In this document: positions 45,657 to 55,877 of the stretch, in pieces
Layout of the letters: every line of letters starts with the position of its first letter
How positions within the stretch are numbered: the stretch's first letter is position 1
Assembly (NCBI RefSeq): GCF_000282975.1
Contig: NZ_ALJC01000066.1
Coordinates: 1 to 64,000, forward strand
Reading direction: 5' to 3'
Origin: Pseudomonas psychrophila HA-4
GTDB taxonomy: Bacteria; Pseudomonadota; Gammaproteobacteria; Pseudomonadales; Pseudomonadaceae
DNA length: 64,000 bases
Notes under the pieces: generated by a model
Databases searched by the model: none
What the model was told of the DNA's origin: nothing
Seen by the model: the letters and a program-made list of their open reading frames with translations, nothing else
Position numbers and translations under genes: made by a program

Positions 45657-46492
45657 TGAACCACGAAACGGAAGAATCGATTCGCTTTTGGCAAACGCCA
45701 CCGCTCAACGGTGTCGAACTGCTGACGGCGCGCTACATCGAGCACCGTTTCGTGCCCCACGTACATGACGGCTTTGTGATTGGCATGATCATGGCCGGCG
45801 CCCAGCGTTACCGCTATCGCGGAGCCGAACACTTAGCGCCCACAGGCACGCTGGTCTTGATCAACCCGGACGAAGTTCACAACGGCCACAAAGGCCATGA
45901 TGCGGGCTGGCATTACCGAGCGTTTTATCCAGACAACGCGCAGTTGCATGGGCTGCTGGAAGAGCTGGGGTTGCCCTCCACGCACTTGCCGACCTTCAAT
46001 GAAACGCTGCTGCAAGACCCGGACCTGTTTAATGGTTTGCGCCAACTGCATCAACTGCTCGAAGGTCCAGAATCTGCACTGCACCAACAAACAGTCTGGC
46101 GCCAAATGATGCTCGCCTTGCTCAATCGCCATGCCCGCCTGCCGATGCCGGGCAAGCCTGGGGTGGAGCACCGCGCAGTCCGCCAGGCCAAGGAGTTGTT
46201 GCAAGCGCGACTGGCCGAGCCGCCTTCACTGGAAGAACTGGCAACGGCGGTCAACTTGTCACCGTTTCATTTTGCCCGGGTGTTTCAACGAGCGACCGGC
46301 ATGCCGCCGCACACCTGGCTGATGCAACAGCGCATAGCCCATGCACGAGCGTTGTTACAACAGGGATGTTTACCGTTACAGGTGGCCACGCAGTTGGGCT
46401 TTGCAGACCAAAGCCACCTGAGCCGACAGTTTAAAAAGGTCTATGGCGTGGGGCCGGGGGCATATCGAATCGCCAGCGCGCAACTGTTGTAG
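45656..46492 (+). CDS. AraC family transcriptional regulator
   Basis: The 278-residue protein has an N-terminal AraC-type cupin sensor (RFVPHVHDGFVIGMI, GTLVLINPDEVHNGH) and a C-terminal double helix-turn-helix (SLEELATAVNLSPFHFARVF and QVATQLGFADQSHLSRQFKK). I start at 45656, overlapping the upstream hydrolase stop by one base, which suggests co-transcription. The ligand and targets are unknown. It converges on sseA. Confidence 0.92.
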   Translation: MNHETEESIRFWQTPPLNGVELLTARYIEHRFVPHVHDGFVIGMIMAGAQRYRYRGAEHLAPTGTLVLINPDEVHNGHKGHDAGWHYRAFYPDNAQLHGLLEELGLPSTHLPTFNETLLQDPDLFNGLRQLHQLLEGPESALHQQTVWRQMMLALLNRHARLPMPGKPGVEHRAVRQAKELLQARLAEPPSLEELATAVNLSPFHFARVFQRATGMPPHTWLMQQRIAHARALLQQGCLPLQVATQLGFADQSHLSRQFKKVYGVGPGAYRIASAQLL

Positions 46493-46525
46493 CGTGCATA
46501 CCGTCCGTTGCAGTTGGTTACGACC

Positions 46526-47380
46526 TCAATCGCCCGTCGCTACACCACGCTCAGGGTCATTGATCCACTCACTCCACGAGCCTGCATACAGCTTGCCAAG
46601 CGGGTAACCCGCCAGCCCCAGAGCAAACAGGTTGTGGCACGCTGTCACGCCAGAGCCGCAATACGCCACCAGTTCTTCGGGCGCACGGCCTGCCAATTGT
46701 TCGGCAAAGCGCTGTTTCAGTTGTTCAGCGGGCAAGAAGTACCCCGAACTGTCGAGGTTTTCGGCAAACGCGGCACACTGCGCGCCCGGAATATGCCCGG
46801 CCACGGGGTCGATGGGTTCGACTTCGCCACGAAAACGCGGTTTGGCGCGAGCGTCGATCAAAGTCAGACCCTGCTCGCCAAGGCGTTTTTGCAGTTGCTC
46901 GGCGCTCAGCAACAGGCTGTTGTCAGGTTTGCCATTGAAGGTTGCGAGCGGAGTAACCGATGCGTCCAGGCTCAGCGGCAAGCCCGCCGAATGCCAGGCC
47001 TTTAGCCCGCCATCGAGAAGAAATACGCCATCGCGTTTGCCCAGCCAAGCCAGCAACCACCACGCACGGGCCGCAAAAGCACCCGGACCATCGTCATAGA
47101 GCACCACATCACTGTCATCGCTGATGCCCCACGCACGCAAACGCTCAAGCAACGTCTGCGCATCAGGCAGCGGATGGCGGCCCGTCACGCCTTTGATCAC
47201 CGGCCCGCTCAGATCCTGCTCAAGATCAGCGAACTGCGCCCCGGCAATATGCCCTTCGGCATAGCTGCTGCGGCCATAGTCCGGGTCTTCCAAAGCAAAA
47301 CGACAATCCAAAATGACCAGCCCTGGCTGAGCCTGACGCTCATTCAGGGCTTGAGGGCTGATCAGTTGAGCAACGGGCAT
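46526..47380 (-). CDS. sseA: 3-mercaptopyruvate sulfurtransferase SseA-type
   Basis: The 284-residue protein has two rhodanese domains. The N-terminal one (LVILDCRFALEDPDYG) is structural; the C-terminal one has the active loop YCGSGVTACHN with the catalytic Cys near residue 241. CGSGVT is characteristic of mercaptopyruvate sulfurtransferases rather than thiosulfate sulfurtransferases. It transfers sulfur from 3-mercaptopyruvate to acceptors such as cyanide or thiols. It lies 29 bp downstream of a TetR-family gene on the same strand. Confidence 0.9.
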   Translation of the reverse strand: MPVAQLISPQALNERQAQPGLVILDCRFALEDPDYGRSSYAEGHIAGAQFADLEQDLSGPVIKGVTGRHPLPDAQTLLERLRAWGISDDSDVVLYDDGPGAFAARAWWLLAWLGKRDGVFLLDGGLKAWHSAGLPLSLDASVTPLATFNGKPDNSLLLSAEQLQKRLGEQGLTLIDARAKPRFRGEVEPIDPVAGHIPGAQCAAFAENLDSSGYFLPAEQLKQRFAEQLAGRAPEELVAYCGSGVTACHNLFALGLAGYPLGKLYAGSWSEWINDPERGVATGD

Positions 47381-47409
47381 AGTGAACTCCTGTGAGGGTG
47401 GGGAAACCG

Positions 47410-48078
47410 TTAATGTACGTCCATTGCTTGTTCCAACGGGACGTAAAATTCCTTAATCAGCTCATCGACCTCGTTACGGTACTGGTCGGTGACGAAGCCC
47501 GACTCCAGCACCAGCAGTTGATAGATACCGCGTTTAATGGCCTGCTCGGAAAGCTGGTCACGGTTCTCGCTACTGGTGCACAAAAAGCCGATCCACGACG
47601 TAAGAATGATCCAAGAATTGAGGGTCAACGATTCGATCTGCTGTGGCGTCAAGTCCAGAATTCCCGCTTGCACAAACCCCGCGTAGATCGCCTGGCCCTG
47701 GCGCAGACATTGCGCAGAGAAGCGGCGATAGCGAACCGCCAGTTCCGTGTCACTGTGCAGCAGGTGCTCAATGTCGCGGTACAAAAACCGGTAGCGCCAC
47801 ATGGAGTTAAGTAGGTGCTTCAAATAATCGCGCTTGTCGCTGACGCCGGGCAAGCGCCCTTCTGGCGGGTGCAAAAAGCCCAACACCAGCGTCTCGTACT
47901 CACCAAACAACACCGAGATAATCGCCTGCTTGTTCGGGAAGTGGTAATACAAATTACCCGGCGAAATCTCCATGTGGGCGGCAATGTGGTTAGTGCTCAC
48001 GCTCCGTTCGCCCAACTGGTTAAACAGTTCAAGACTGTTATTAACGATGCGCTGGCTGGTTTTTAATCGTGCGGCCAT
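47410..48078 (-). CDS. TetR family transcriptional regulator
   Basis: The 222-residue protein has the N-terminal TetR helix-turn-helix (RIVNNSLELFNQLGERSVST followed by NHIAAHMEISPGNLYYHFPNK) and a longer ligand domain of the type following YYHFPNK in proteobacterial regulators. It is divergent from the aldehyde dehydrogenase gene (158-bp gap), so that dehydrogenase/GMC cluster is the most likely target. sseA is downstream on the same strand. Confidence 0.9.
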   Translation of the reverse strand: MAARLKTSQRIVNNSLELFNQLGERSVSTNHIAAHMEISPGNLYYHFPNKQAIISVLFGEYETLVLGFLHPPEGRLPGVSDKRDYLKHLLNSMWRYRFLYRDIEHLLHSDTELAVRYRRFSAQCLRQGQAIYAGFVQAGILDLTPQQIESLTLNSWIILTSWIGFLCTSSENRDQLSEQAIKRGIYQLLVLESGFVTDQYRNEVDELIKEFYVPLEQAMDVH

Positions 48079-48236
48079 GGCTTGGACTTATCTGAAGATT
48101 GAAAAACATCTTAAGGCTTGGCCACGGATCGTAAAACCCTCGGGTGGCAGCCCCCAATTGACAACATAGAGCGCAAGCTCTAAAAACACTGAAGCTCTCA
48201 CAAGAACACTTAATAAGAAACCCGCAGGAGCGAATC

Positions 48237-49667
48237 ATGTCTGCCGACAGTGCCCACCACCACGCATCCTCTCTCCTGCCGAGTGACCTCCAGTCCCTTT
48301 TTGACGCACAGCGCAGGGCCTATGCAGAGCATCCATTCCCACCAATAGCACAACGCTATCAATGGTTGAAAAGTCTACGCCGAATGCTGAGTGATGAGCG
48401 CGACGTTTTAATCGACGCCATCAGCCAGGACTTCAGCCACCGCAGCCCTGATGAAACCTTGTTTGCAGAGCTAATGCCGAGCCTGCATAGCATTGATTAC
48501 ACCCTCAAGCATTTGAAGCACTGGATGCGGCCTTCATCGCGCAGCGTGGGCATGATGTTCCAGCCCGCCAGCGCCAAAGTGGTGTACCAGCCACTGGGCG
48601 TGGTCGCTATTATCGTGCCGTGGAACTACCCGCTGTACCTAGCGATGGGGCCTTTGATTGGCGCGTTGGCGGCAGGCAATCGGGTCATGCTCAAACTCAG
48701 CGAGTTCACTCCCGCCACTGGCCGATTGCTTAAGGATTTACTGGGGAGGATTTTTCCCGAGGACATGGTCACGGTTGTTCTGGGGGATGCGGAGGTGGCC
48801 GTGGCGTTTTCGAGCCTGGCGTTCGATCACCTGCTATTCACGGGCTCGACCCATGTTGGCAAGCTGGTGATGCGCGCGGCGGCTGAAAACCTGACCCCAG
48901 TAACCCTGGAACTGGGTGGTAAATCTCCCGCCATCGTGTCGGTCGATGTACCGCTCAAAGACGCGGCCCAGCGTATTGCTTGGGGTAAAACCCTGAATGC
49001 CGGGCAAACCTGTATCGCACCGGATTACGTGTTAGTGCCGCAAGACCGGATCGACGGTTTTATCGACGCTTACCGCCAGGCCGTTCATGGGTTTTATCCG
49101 ACCCTGACCGATAACCCGGACTACACCGCGATCATCAGCGAACGCCAAGTGGCACGCCTTGAGCACTTGCAAGCAGACGCAACGCTCAAGGGCGCTCGGC
49201 TGATCCCGCTGTATGCACACGGCCAGGGTCAGCGCATGCCCCACGCCCTATTGCTGGATGTAAACGACGATATGCAGATCATGCAGGACGAGATCTTCGG
49301 CCCGCTGCTGCCCGTGGTGGCGTATAGCACGCTGGAGCAGGCGCTGGCCTACATCAATGCTAGGCCGCGTCCGCTCGCACTGTATTACTTCGGCTACAAC
49401 AAGGCCGAACAGCAGCGTGTGGTTCAGGGCACACACTCCGGGGGCGTCTGTATCAACGAAACCCTGCTGCATGTGGCAATCGACGACCTGCCTTTTGGTG
49501 GCGTCGGCCATTCAGGGATGGGGCACTACCACGGTCACGAAGGCTTTTTAACCTTCAGCAACGCCAAAGGCGTTTTGATCAAACAGCGCTGGAACAGTTC
49601 GCTGACGATCTATCCGCCATATGGCCGACAACTGGTGCGTCTGATTCAAAAGCTGTTTATCCGCTAG
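48237..49667 (+). CDS. Aldehyde dehydrogenase, coniferyl-aldehyde type
   Basis: This 476-residue NAD(P)-dependent aldehyde dehydrogenase has GVVAIIVPWNYPLYLAMGPL near residue 122, ELGGKSPAIVS with the general-base Glu near 223, and the catalytic Cys259 in NAGQTCIAPDYVLVP. The CIAPDYVL context and C-terminal LPFGGVGHSGMGHYHG are those of the coniferyl aldehyde dehydrogenase (CalB-like) group. GCAGGAG precedes the ATG. It is followed by a Tat lipoprotein gene and a GMC oxidoreductase gene. The real aldehyde substrate is not known from sequence. Confidence 0.9.
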   Translation: MSADSAHHHASSLLPSDLQSLFDAQRRAYAEHPFPPIAQRYQWLKSLRRMLSDERDVLIDAISQDFSHRSPDETLFAELMPSLHSIDYTLKHLKHWMRPSSRSVGMMFQPASAKVVYQPLGVVAIIVPWNYPLYLAMGPLIGALAAGNRVMLKLSEFTPATGRLLKDLLGRIFPEDMVTVVLGDAEVAVAFSSLAFDHLLFTGSTHVGKLVMRAAAENLTPVTLELGGKSPAIVSVDVPLKDAAQRIAWGKTLNAGQTCIAPDYVLVPQDRIDGFIDAYRQAVHGFYPTLTDNPDYTAIISERQVARLEHLQADATLKGARLIPLYAHGQGQRMPHALLLDVNDDMQIMQDEIFGPLLPVVAYSTLEQALAYINARPRPLALYYFGYNKAEQQRVVQGTHSGGVCINETLLHVAIDDLPFGGVGHSGMGHYHGHEGFLTFSNAKGVLIKQRWNSSLTIYPPYGRQLVRLIQKLFIR

Positions 49668-49689
49668 CCCCTATTGGCGAGGCCTGCCC

Positions 49690-50235
49690 ATGCCTGAATC
49701 GCATGTTGAAACGGCACTGCTGTCACGTCGCGGTGCTTTAAAAGTCGGTCTGTGCGCGACGGCTTTTCTCGCTGTCGCCGGGTTGGGCGCCAGCATCACT
49801 GGCTGCTCGGCCAGCACCAGCGCCCGTGGCTTTGAAGTGCTGCGCAGCGCTGACCTGAATTTTCTGCAGGCACTGATCCCCGTCATGCTCGCGGGCAGCA
49901 TTGCCCATGTCGCCCTGCCCAGCGCGACAGACGCCACCCTGCATCAACTGGACAGCAACCTGGCCCACCTGTCGCCCGAGCTGCTCAAACTGACCCTGCA
50001 ACTATTCGACGTACTGGCCATGCCCGTAACACGCGGCCCGCTGACTGGCGTATGGGGCAGTTGGGAGGACGCCAGCCCCGAGAGCATTCAACACTTTTTG
50101 CAGCGCTGGCAAAACAGCAACATCAACCTGTTGCGCATGGGCCATGGCTCTTTGATGCAGTTGGTGATGATGAGCAGCTATGAACAACCCGAGTTATGGA
50201 CCCATTGCGGGTATCCCGGGCCGCCGAAAATCTAA
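49690..50235 (+). CDS. Tat-exported putative lipoprotein
   Basis: The 181-residue protein has a twin-arginine signal (SRRGALKVG at residues 12-20) and a lipobox ending at Cys39 (GASITGCS), so it is predicted to be exported folded and lipidated. The remainder (NFLQALIPVMLAGSI, LLKLTLQLFDVLAMPVTRGP) is largely helical and resembles the small subunits encoded before GMC oxidoreductases. It may anchor or escort the GMC enzyme to the periplasm. It lies 22 bp after the aldehyde dehydrogenase and 16 bp before the GMC gene. Confidence 0.8.
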   Translation: MPESHVETALLSRRGALKVGLCATAFLAVAGLGASITGCSASTSARGFEVLRSADLNFLQALIPVMLAGSIAHVALPSATDATLHQLDSNLAHLSPELLKLTLQLFDVLAMPVTRGPLTGVWGSWEDASPESIQHFLQRWQNSNINLLRMGHGSLMQLVMMSSYEQPELWTHCGYPGPPKI

Positions 50236-50251
50236 CTGTGGAAAACCTCTT

Positions 50252-51847
50252 ATGCCCGTACCCGATCTGTTCCGCGAAGGCCTGGCGCGAGGCTGGAAAA
50301 CCTATGACGGTTCGCGACTCGGCAGCGATCTGACGCTCGAAGCCGACGTTGCCATCATCGGAAGCGGCGCAGGCGGCGGCACCACGGCTGAGATCCTCAG
50401 CAACGCTGGCTATAAGGTTTTGCTGATCGAGGAAGGCCCGCTCAAAACCAGCAGCGATTTCAAGCTGCTCGAAGGCGAGGCCTACACCAGTCTGTACCAG
50501 GAAGGCGTCGGGCGCATGAGCAAAGACGGCGCCATCAGCATTCTGCAAGGCCGTGCCGTGGGCGGTACCACGCTGGTCAACTGGACCTCAAGCTTTCGCA
50601 CCCCGGCGCAAACCCTGGAACATTGGGCCCGCGAGCACGCGGTCGAAGGCCACAGCGAAGCGGCCATGGCGCCATGGTTTGAGCAAATGGAGCAGCGTCT
50701 CGGCGTCGCTCCGTGGTTGATCCCGCCCAATGCCAACAACGAGGTGATACGCAACGGTTGTGAAAAGCTCGGCTACAACTGGCACGTGATCCCGCGCAAT
50801 GTGCGCGGCTGCTGGAACCTCGGCTATTGCGGCATGGGCTGCCCGACCAATGCCAAGCAATCAATGCTGGTCACGACCATTCCTGCCACCCTGGAAAACG
50901 GCGGCGAACTGCTGTATCTGGCGCGCGCCCAGCGCTTACTGATCGCCGGTGATCAGGTGACTGGTCTGGAATGCCAAGGCATGGACAGCCGCTGCGTGGC
51001 GCCCAACGGCCGCACTATCACGGTCAAGGCCCGGTATTACGTGCTGGCGGGTGGCGGTATCAACACGCCCGGCCTACTGATGCGCTCTGAAGCGCCCGAC
51101 CCTTATAAACGCGTGGGTAAACGGACATTTCTGCATCTGGTCAATTTCTCGGCGGCGCAATTTCCCGATGCGATTAGTCCGTTTTATGGCGCGCCACAGT
51201 CAATTTACTCAGATCATTTTCAGTGGAAAGACGGCACCACTGGCCCCATGGGCTTCAAGCTCGAAGTCCCGCCCCTGCACCCGGCTCTAGCCGCCACCTT
51301 GTTTGCCAGTTATGGCGACACTAGCGCCAAACACATGGCGCAGTTGCCGCATACCCACATGATGCTGGCCCTGATGCGCGACGGTTTTCACCCCGACAGC
51401 CCTGGCGGCAGCGTCGAACTGCGCGGTGATGGCAGCCCGGTGCTCGATTACAGCCTCACGCCTTATGGCTGGGAAGGGCTGAAACGAGCCTTCCACAGCA
51501 TGGCCGAGATCCAGTTTGCAGCGGGCGCCAGCAGCGTCATGCCGCTGCACAGTGACGCGCAGTACCTCAATAGCTTGAGCAAAACCCGTGAGCAGATCGA
51601 CAGCTTGAGCCTTGAGCTGTATCGCACACGACTGGCAAGTGCCCATGTGATGGGCGGTTGCGCGATGGGTGAAAATCCACAAGGGGCAGTCACAGACAGC
51701 CTTGGGCGCCATCACCAAATACGCAATTTATCGATCCATGATGGCTCTTTGTTCCCCACGAGCATTGGTGCCAACCCGCAACTGTCGGTGTATGGGCTCA
51801 CGGCGAAACTCGCGACGCAGCTGGGCGAAAGGCTTAAAAATCCGTGA
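50252..51847 (+). CDS. GMC family FAD-dependent oxidoreductase
   Basis: The 531-residue flavoprotein has the FAD motif DVAIIGSGAGGGTTAEILSN at 32-51, GRAVGGTTLVNWTSSFRTP near 110, a Cys-containing stretch GYCGMGCPTNAKQSM near 215, and the C-terminal active-site region SAHVMGGCAMGENPQG with the catalytic His near 470. GMC enzymes oxidise alcohols or sugars to aldehydes, which would feed the upstream aldehyde dehydrogenase. It has no signal peptide of its own. I start at the ATG at 50252; an upstream in-frame ATG (50180) would overlap the Tat lipoprotein gene. Confidence 0.88.
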   Translation: MPVPDLFREGLARGWKTYDGSRLGSDLTLEADVAIIGSGAGGGTTAEILSNAGYKVLLIEEGPLKTSSDFKLLEGEAYTSLYQEGVGRMSKDGAISILQGRAVGGTTLVNWTSSFRTPAQTLEHWAREHAVEGHSEAAMAPWFEQMEQRLGVAPWLIPPNANNEVIRNGCEKLGYNWHVIPRNVRGCWNLGYCGMGCPTNAKQSMLVTTIPATLENGGELLYLARAQRLLIAGDQVTGLECQGMDSRCVAPNGRTITVKARYYVLAGGGINTPGLLMRSEAPDPYKRVGKRTFLHLVNFSAAQFPDAISPFYGAPQSIYSDHFQWKDGTTGPMGFKLEVPPLHPALAATLFASYGDTSAKHMAQLPHTHMMLALMRDGFHPDSPGGSVELRGDGSPVLDYSLTPYGWEGLKRAFHSMAEIQFAAGASSVMPLHSDAQYLNSLSKTREQIDSLSLELYRTRLASAHVMGGCAMGENPQGAVTDSLGRHHQIRNLSIHDGSLFPTSIGANPQLSVYGLTAKLATQLGERLKNP

Positions 51848-51875
51848 AAAAGACCTTAATTCGCCGCGTCTATAG

Positions 51876-52796
<921 letters not shown>

Positions 52797-52799
52797 GGG

Positions 52800-53612
52800 T
52801 TACGTCTGGCAGCGCGGGCAGAATACGCTGGCGCGCTGGCCCAGTTTGACGTCACGCAGTTCGGTGCCACAGACCTTGCACGCTTCGTACGCACGGCCAT
52901 ACACGAACAGCTCTTGCTGGAAGTAACCCGGCTGACCATCCCCCCCGATAAAGTCGCGCAATGTGGTGCCGCCGCGCTCAATAGCGGCGGCCAATATCCG
53001 CTTGATCTCAATCGCCAGCTTTAAATAGCGCGCCCGCGAAATGCTCTTGGCTTCGCGACGCGGATCAATGCCTGCGGCGAACAACGCTTCGGTCGCGTAA
53101 ATATTGCCCACACCGACCACGACCGCGTTATCCATGATGAACGGCTTCACTGCCATCGAACGCTTGCGCGACAGTTGGAACAGTCGATCACCATCGAACA
53201 GGTCGGTCAGCGGCTCCGGCCCCAGTTTGAGCAGCAGTTCGTGGTTCAGCGGATCAAGGCTCCAGAGCATTGCACCAAAACGACGCGGGTCGGTGTAGCG
53301 CAAGGCCAGCCCGGACTCCAGCTCAATGTCCACGTGCTCATGCTTGAGCGCTGGCAACCCGGCTTCAACCAGACGCAAATTACCCGACATGCCCAAATGG
53401 CTGATCAACGTCCCGACTTCAGCGTTGATCAGCAGGTATTTGGCGCGGCGCTCGACCCGCACGATTTTCTGCCCCGATAAACGTATGTCGAGGTCTTCAG
53501 GGATCGGCCAGCGCAGGCGCCGGTCGCGCACAATTACTCGGCTAACCCGCTGCCCTTCAAGGTGCGGGGCGATACCCCGGCGGGTTGTTTCGACTTCAGG
53601 TAATTCAGGCAT
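52800..53612 (-). CDS. mutM: Formamidopyrimidine-DNA glycosylase MutM
   Basis: MutM (Fpg) removes 8-oxoguanine and formamidopyrimidines and nicks the abasic site. The 270-residue protein starts [20 protein letters not shown] with the catalytic N-terminal Pro and Glu, has [10 protein letters not shown] with the conserved Lys55 region, [14 protein letters not shown] (H2TH), and a C-terminal zinc finger [20 protein letters not shown] followed by CPRC. It lies 12 bp after the HDOD gene on the same strand. Confidence 0.97.
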   Translation of the reverse strand: MPELPEVETTRRGIAPHLEGQRVSRVIVRDRRLRWPIPEDLDIRLSGQKIVRVERRAKYLLINAEVGTLISHLGMSGNLRLVEAGLPALKHEHVDIELESGLALRYTDPRRFGAMLWSLDPLNHELLLKLGPEPLTDLFDGDRLFQLSRKRSMAVKPFIMDNAVVVGVGNIYATEALFAAGIDPRREAKSISRARYLKLAIEIKRILAAAIERGGTTLRDFIGGDGQPGYFQQELFVYGRAYEACKVCGTELRDVKLGQRASVFCPRCQT

Positions 53613-53624
53613 CAGAGGCTCTCA

Positions 53625-54491
53625 CTAGTGAGCACCCAGCTCGCGGATGCTTTCTTTCAAGTTCTCAAAGTCATAATCAGACAGGCCGACGTAATCCAGC
53701 ACCAGAGGGCCGACGCTGTTCCACTCATGGTCTTCACGCTGGTTGCCCAACACTTTGTATGACGCGCAGATGTGCTCGGCCATCTTGAGGATCGCCAGCA
53801 GGTTTTTAAGCTGGCTGTTGCGCGACGAGTCATCGCTGAAAATCGCCAGCGCATTGTGGTGGTTCGCAATCGCTTCGGTCAGATGACCGGGTAAGCGCCA
53901 GGATTTGGCCGTGTAATAGCCGACCACTGCATGGTTGGTGTTGAAATGCCTATTTTCTGTGTCGACCACCCGGCTGCCCGGTCCGGCATTAGCGTAGCCC
54001 TGTTCCAGTACATGCATGTACTGCGGGAAGCGCTTGAGCATCAGCGGAATGCCGCAATCGTGAAACAACCCCAGCGCATAAGCTTCATCAGCGGCCAGAG
54101 TGCCGGTGCGTTTGGACAGTGTCAGGCTGGTCATGGCAACGTCTTGGGCGGTGTCCCAAAAACGGTTGAGGGTCACGATGGTGTCGTCCGTCATTTCACC
54201 CTTGATCGACTGCGCGTTGATCAAGTTGATAACGGTGCGACTGCCGAGCAGCGTCACCGCGCGGCGGATTGAGGCTATTTTGTTAGTCAGGCCGTAATAC
54301 GGCGAATTGACGATTTTCATCAGTGCGCCGGACAAACCGGGGTCTTGGGAGATCAAACGAGCGATCACTTCCAGGTCCGGCTCAGGCATGTATTGCTCCA
54401 TCTGCAAATCAACCATGATCTGCGGTTGAGGCGGCACACTGATGCCTTGCAGTGCTTGGCTGATCTGCTCGGATGAAAGCTCTGGGGGCAT
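53625..54491 (-). CDS. HDOD domain-containing protein
   Basis: The 288-residue protein is essentially one HDOD domain: the Met/Pro-rich start, ARLISQDPGLSGALMKIVNS near residue 44, IRRAVTLLGSRTVINL near 75, and LFHDCGIPLMLKRFP near 145. HDOD proteins resemble HD phosphohydrolases but usually lack the metal pair; they act in signalling. It lacks an additional output domain. It is transcribed towards mutM and is divergent from rlmI. Confidence 0.87.
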   Translation of the reverse strand: MPPELSSEQISQALQGISVPPQPQIMVDLQMEQYMPEPDLEVIARLISQDPGLSGALMKIVNSPYYGLTNKIASIRRAVTLLGSRTVINLINAQSIKGEMTDDTIVTLNRFWDTAQDVAMTSLTLSKRTGTLAADEAYALGLFHDCGIPLMLKRFPQYMHVLEQGYANAGPGSRVVDTENRHFNTNHAVVGYYTAKSWRLPGHLTEAIANHHNALAIFSDDSSRNSQLKNLLAILKMAEHICASYKVLGNQREDHEWNSVGPLVLDYVGLSDYDFENLKESIRELGAH

Positions 54492-54602
54492 GTCGACTTA
54501 CTCTGGATTAGGCCGCGATTCTATCGGAAATATATGACCGGATGGGCGCGTGATCCGACGCAATACCGCGAATCTACCAAGCTTGAAGGCTGCGTCTAAG
54601 GC

Positions 54603-54608
54603 TATAAT
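54603..54608 (+). promoter_or_regulatory. Candidate -10 box for rlmI
   Basis: A perfect TATAAT lies 30 bp before the rlmI ATG, in the divergent region with the HDOD gene. TTGAAG at 54583-54588 is only 14 bp away, too close for an optimal -35, so the -35 is unclear. Confidence 0.45.
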
Positions 54609-54638
54609 CGCGCCCTTTTCAATACCCGGAGCGACGTC

Positions 54639-55835
54639 ATGTCCCTGCCAAGCCTGCGCCTTAAAGCCAATGCCGATCGACGCCTGCGCGCCGGCCACCT
54701 GTGGATCTACAGCAACGAGATTGATGTAGCTACCACCCCTCTTAACGGCTTCAAGGCTGGCGACCAAGCCGTGCTCGAAACAGCCACCGGCAAACCGCTG
54801 GGCATCGTGGCCATGAGCCCGAACAACCTGATCTGCGCTCGCTTGCTGTCGCGTGACATCAAGCTGCCGTTGGACAAGTCGCTGTTGGTGCACCGCCTGA
54901 ACATGGCGTTGTCTCTGCGCGAGCGCCTGTTCGACAAGCCTTACTACCGTTTGGTGTTCGGAGATTCTGACCTGCTACCAGGTTTGGTCGTGGACCGTTT
55001 CGGCGACATTCTGGTGGTTCAGCTGGCGTCGGCAACCATGGAACAGCACAAGGACGACGTGATCGCCGCCTTGGTGCAAGTGATCAAGCCAAGCGGCATT
55101 CTGTTCAAGAACGACTCGGCGGCCCGCGATGCCGAAGGCCTTGAACGTTACGTTGAAACCGTCTTCGGCCTGGTGCCAGAGTGGGTTGCCCTGGAAGAAA
55201 ACGGCGTGAAGTTCGAAGCGCCGGTCATGGCGGGCCAGAAAACCGGCTGGTTCTACGACCACCGCATGAACCGCGCCCGTCTGGCGCCATACGTCAAAGG
55301 CAAGAAGGTACTGGACCTGTTCAGCTACATCGGCGGCTGGGGCGTACAAGCCGCTGCGTTTGGCGCCAGTGAAGTGACCTGTGTCGACGCCTCCTCGTTC
55401 GCCCTTGACGGTGTAGAACGCAACGCCGCGCTGAACGGCTTTGCCGAGCGCGTCACCTGCATGGAAGGCGACGTGTTTGAGGCGCTCAAAGAGCTGAAAG
55501 CCAACGAAGAGCGTTTCGACGTGATCGTGGCGGATCCGCCCGCCTTCATCAAACGCAAAAAAGACCTGAAAAACGGCGAAGGTGCTTACCGCCGCCTGAA
55601 CGAGCAAGCCATGCGCCTGCTCACCAAAGACGGGATTCTGGTCAGCGCTTCGTGCTCGATGCACTTGCCCGAAGACGACCTGCAAAACATCCTGCTGACC
55701 AGCGCCCGCCACCTGGATCGCAACATCCAGCTGCTGGAACGCGGCGGCCAAGGCCCGGATCACCCGGTTCACCCAGCCATCGTCGAAACGCGCTACATCA
55801 AGAGCATCACCTGCCGCTTGCTGCCTAACAGCTAA
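54639..55835 (+). CDS. rlmI: 23S rRNA (cytosine1962-C5)-methyltransferase RlmI
   Basis: The 398-residue protein has an N-terminal PUA domain (LKANADRRLRAGHLWIYSNE) and a C-terminal SAM-dependent methyltransferase: KTGWFYDHRMNRARLA near residue 203, VLDLFSYIGGWGVQAAAFGA near 225, VIVADPPAFIKRKKDL near 293, and the SASCSMHLPEDD catalytic-Cys region near 340. ACCCGGAGC precedes the ATG. It is monocistronic and followed by a palindrome. Confidence 0.94.
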   Translation: MSLPSLRLKANADRRLRAGHLWIYSNEIDVATTPLNGFKAGDQAVLETATGKPLGIVAMSPNNLICARLLSRDIKLPLDKSLLVHRLNMALSLRERLFDKPYYRLVFGDSDLLPGLVVDRFGDILVVQLASATMEQHKDDVIAALVQVIKPSGILFKNDSAARDAEGLERYVETVFGLVPEWVALEENGVKFEAPVMAGQKTGWFYDHRMNRARLAPYVKGKKVLDLFSYIGGWGVQAAAFGASEVTCVDASSFALDGVERNAALNGFAERVTCMEGDVFEALKELKANEERFDVIVADPPAFIKRKKDLKNGEGAYRRLNEQAMRLLTKDGILVSASCSMHLPEDDLQNILLTSARHLDRNIQLLERGGQGPDHPVHPAIVETRYIKSITCRLLPNS

Positions 55836-55843
55836 GTCGCCTT

Positions 55844-55865
55844 GGGAGCGAGCTTGCTCGCTCCC
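55844..55865. terminator. Palindrome between convergent rlmI and DUF4153 genes
   Basis: GGGAGCGAGC and GCTCGCTCCC are perfect 10-bp arms with a two-base loop. The sequence belongs to the short GCGAGC variant of the local repeats. Located between convergent stop codons, it may end both transcripts, although T-tracts are poor. Confidence 0.5.
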
Positions 55866-55877
55866 ATGCGTTTGCCA

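Noticed and set aside
54975..55772. 265-codon minus-strand frame inside rlmI
   Set aside because: Antisense to RlmI, which has intact PUA and methyltransferase motifs.
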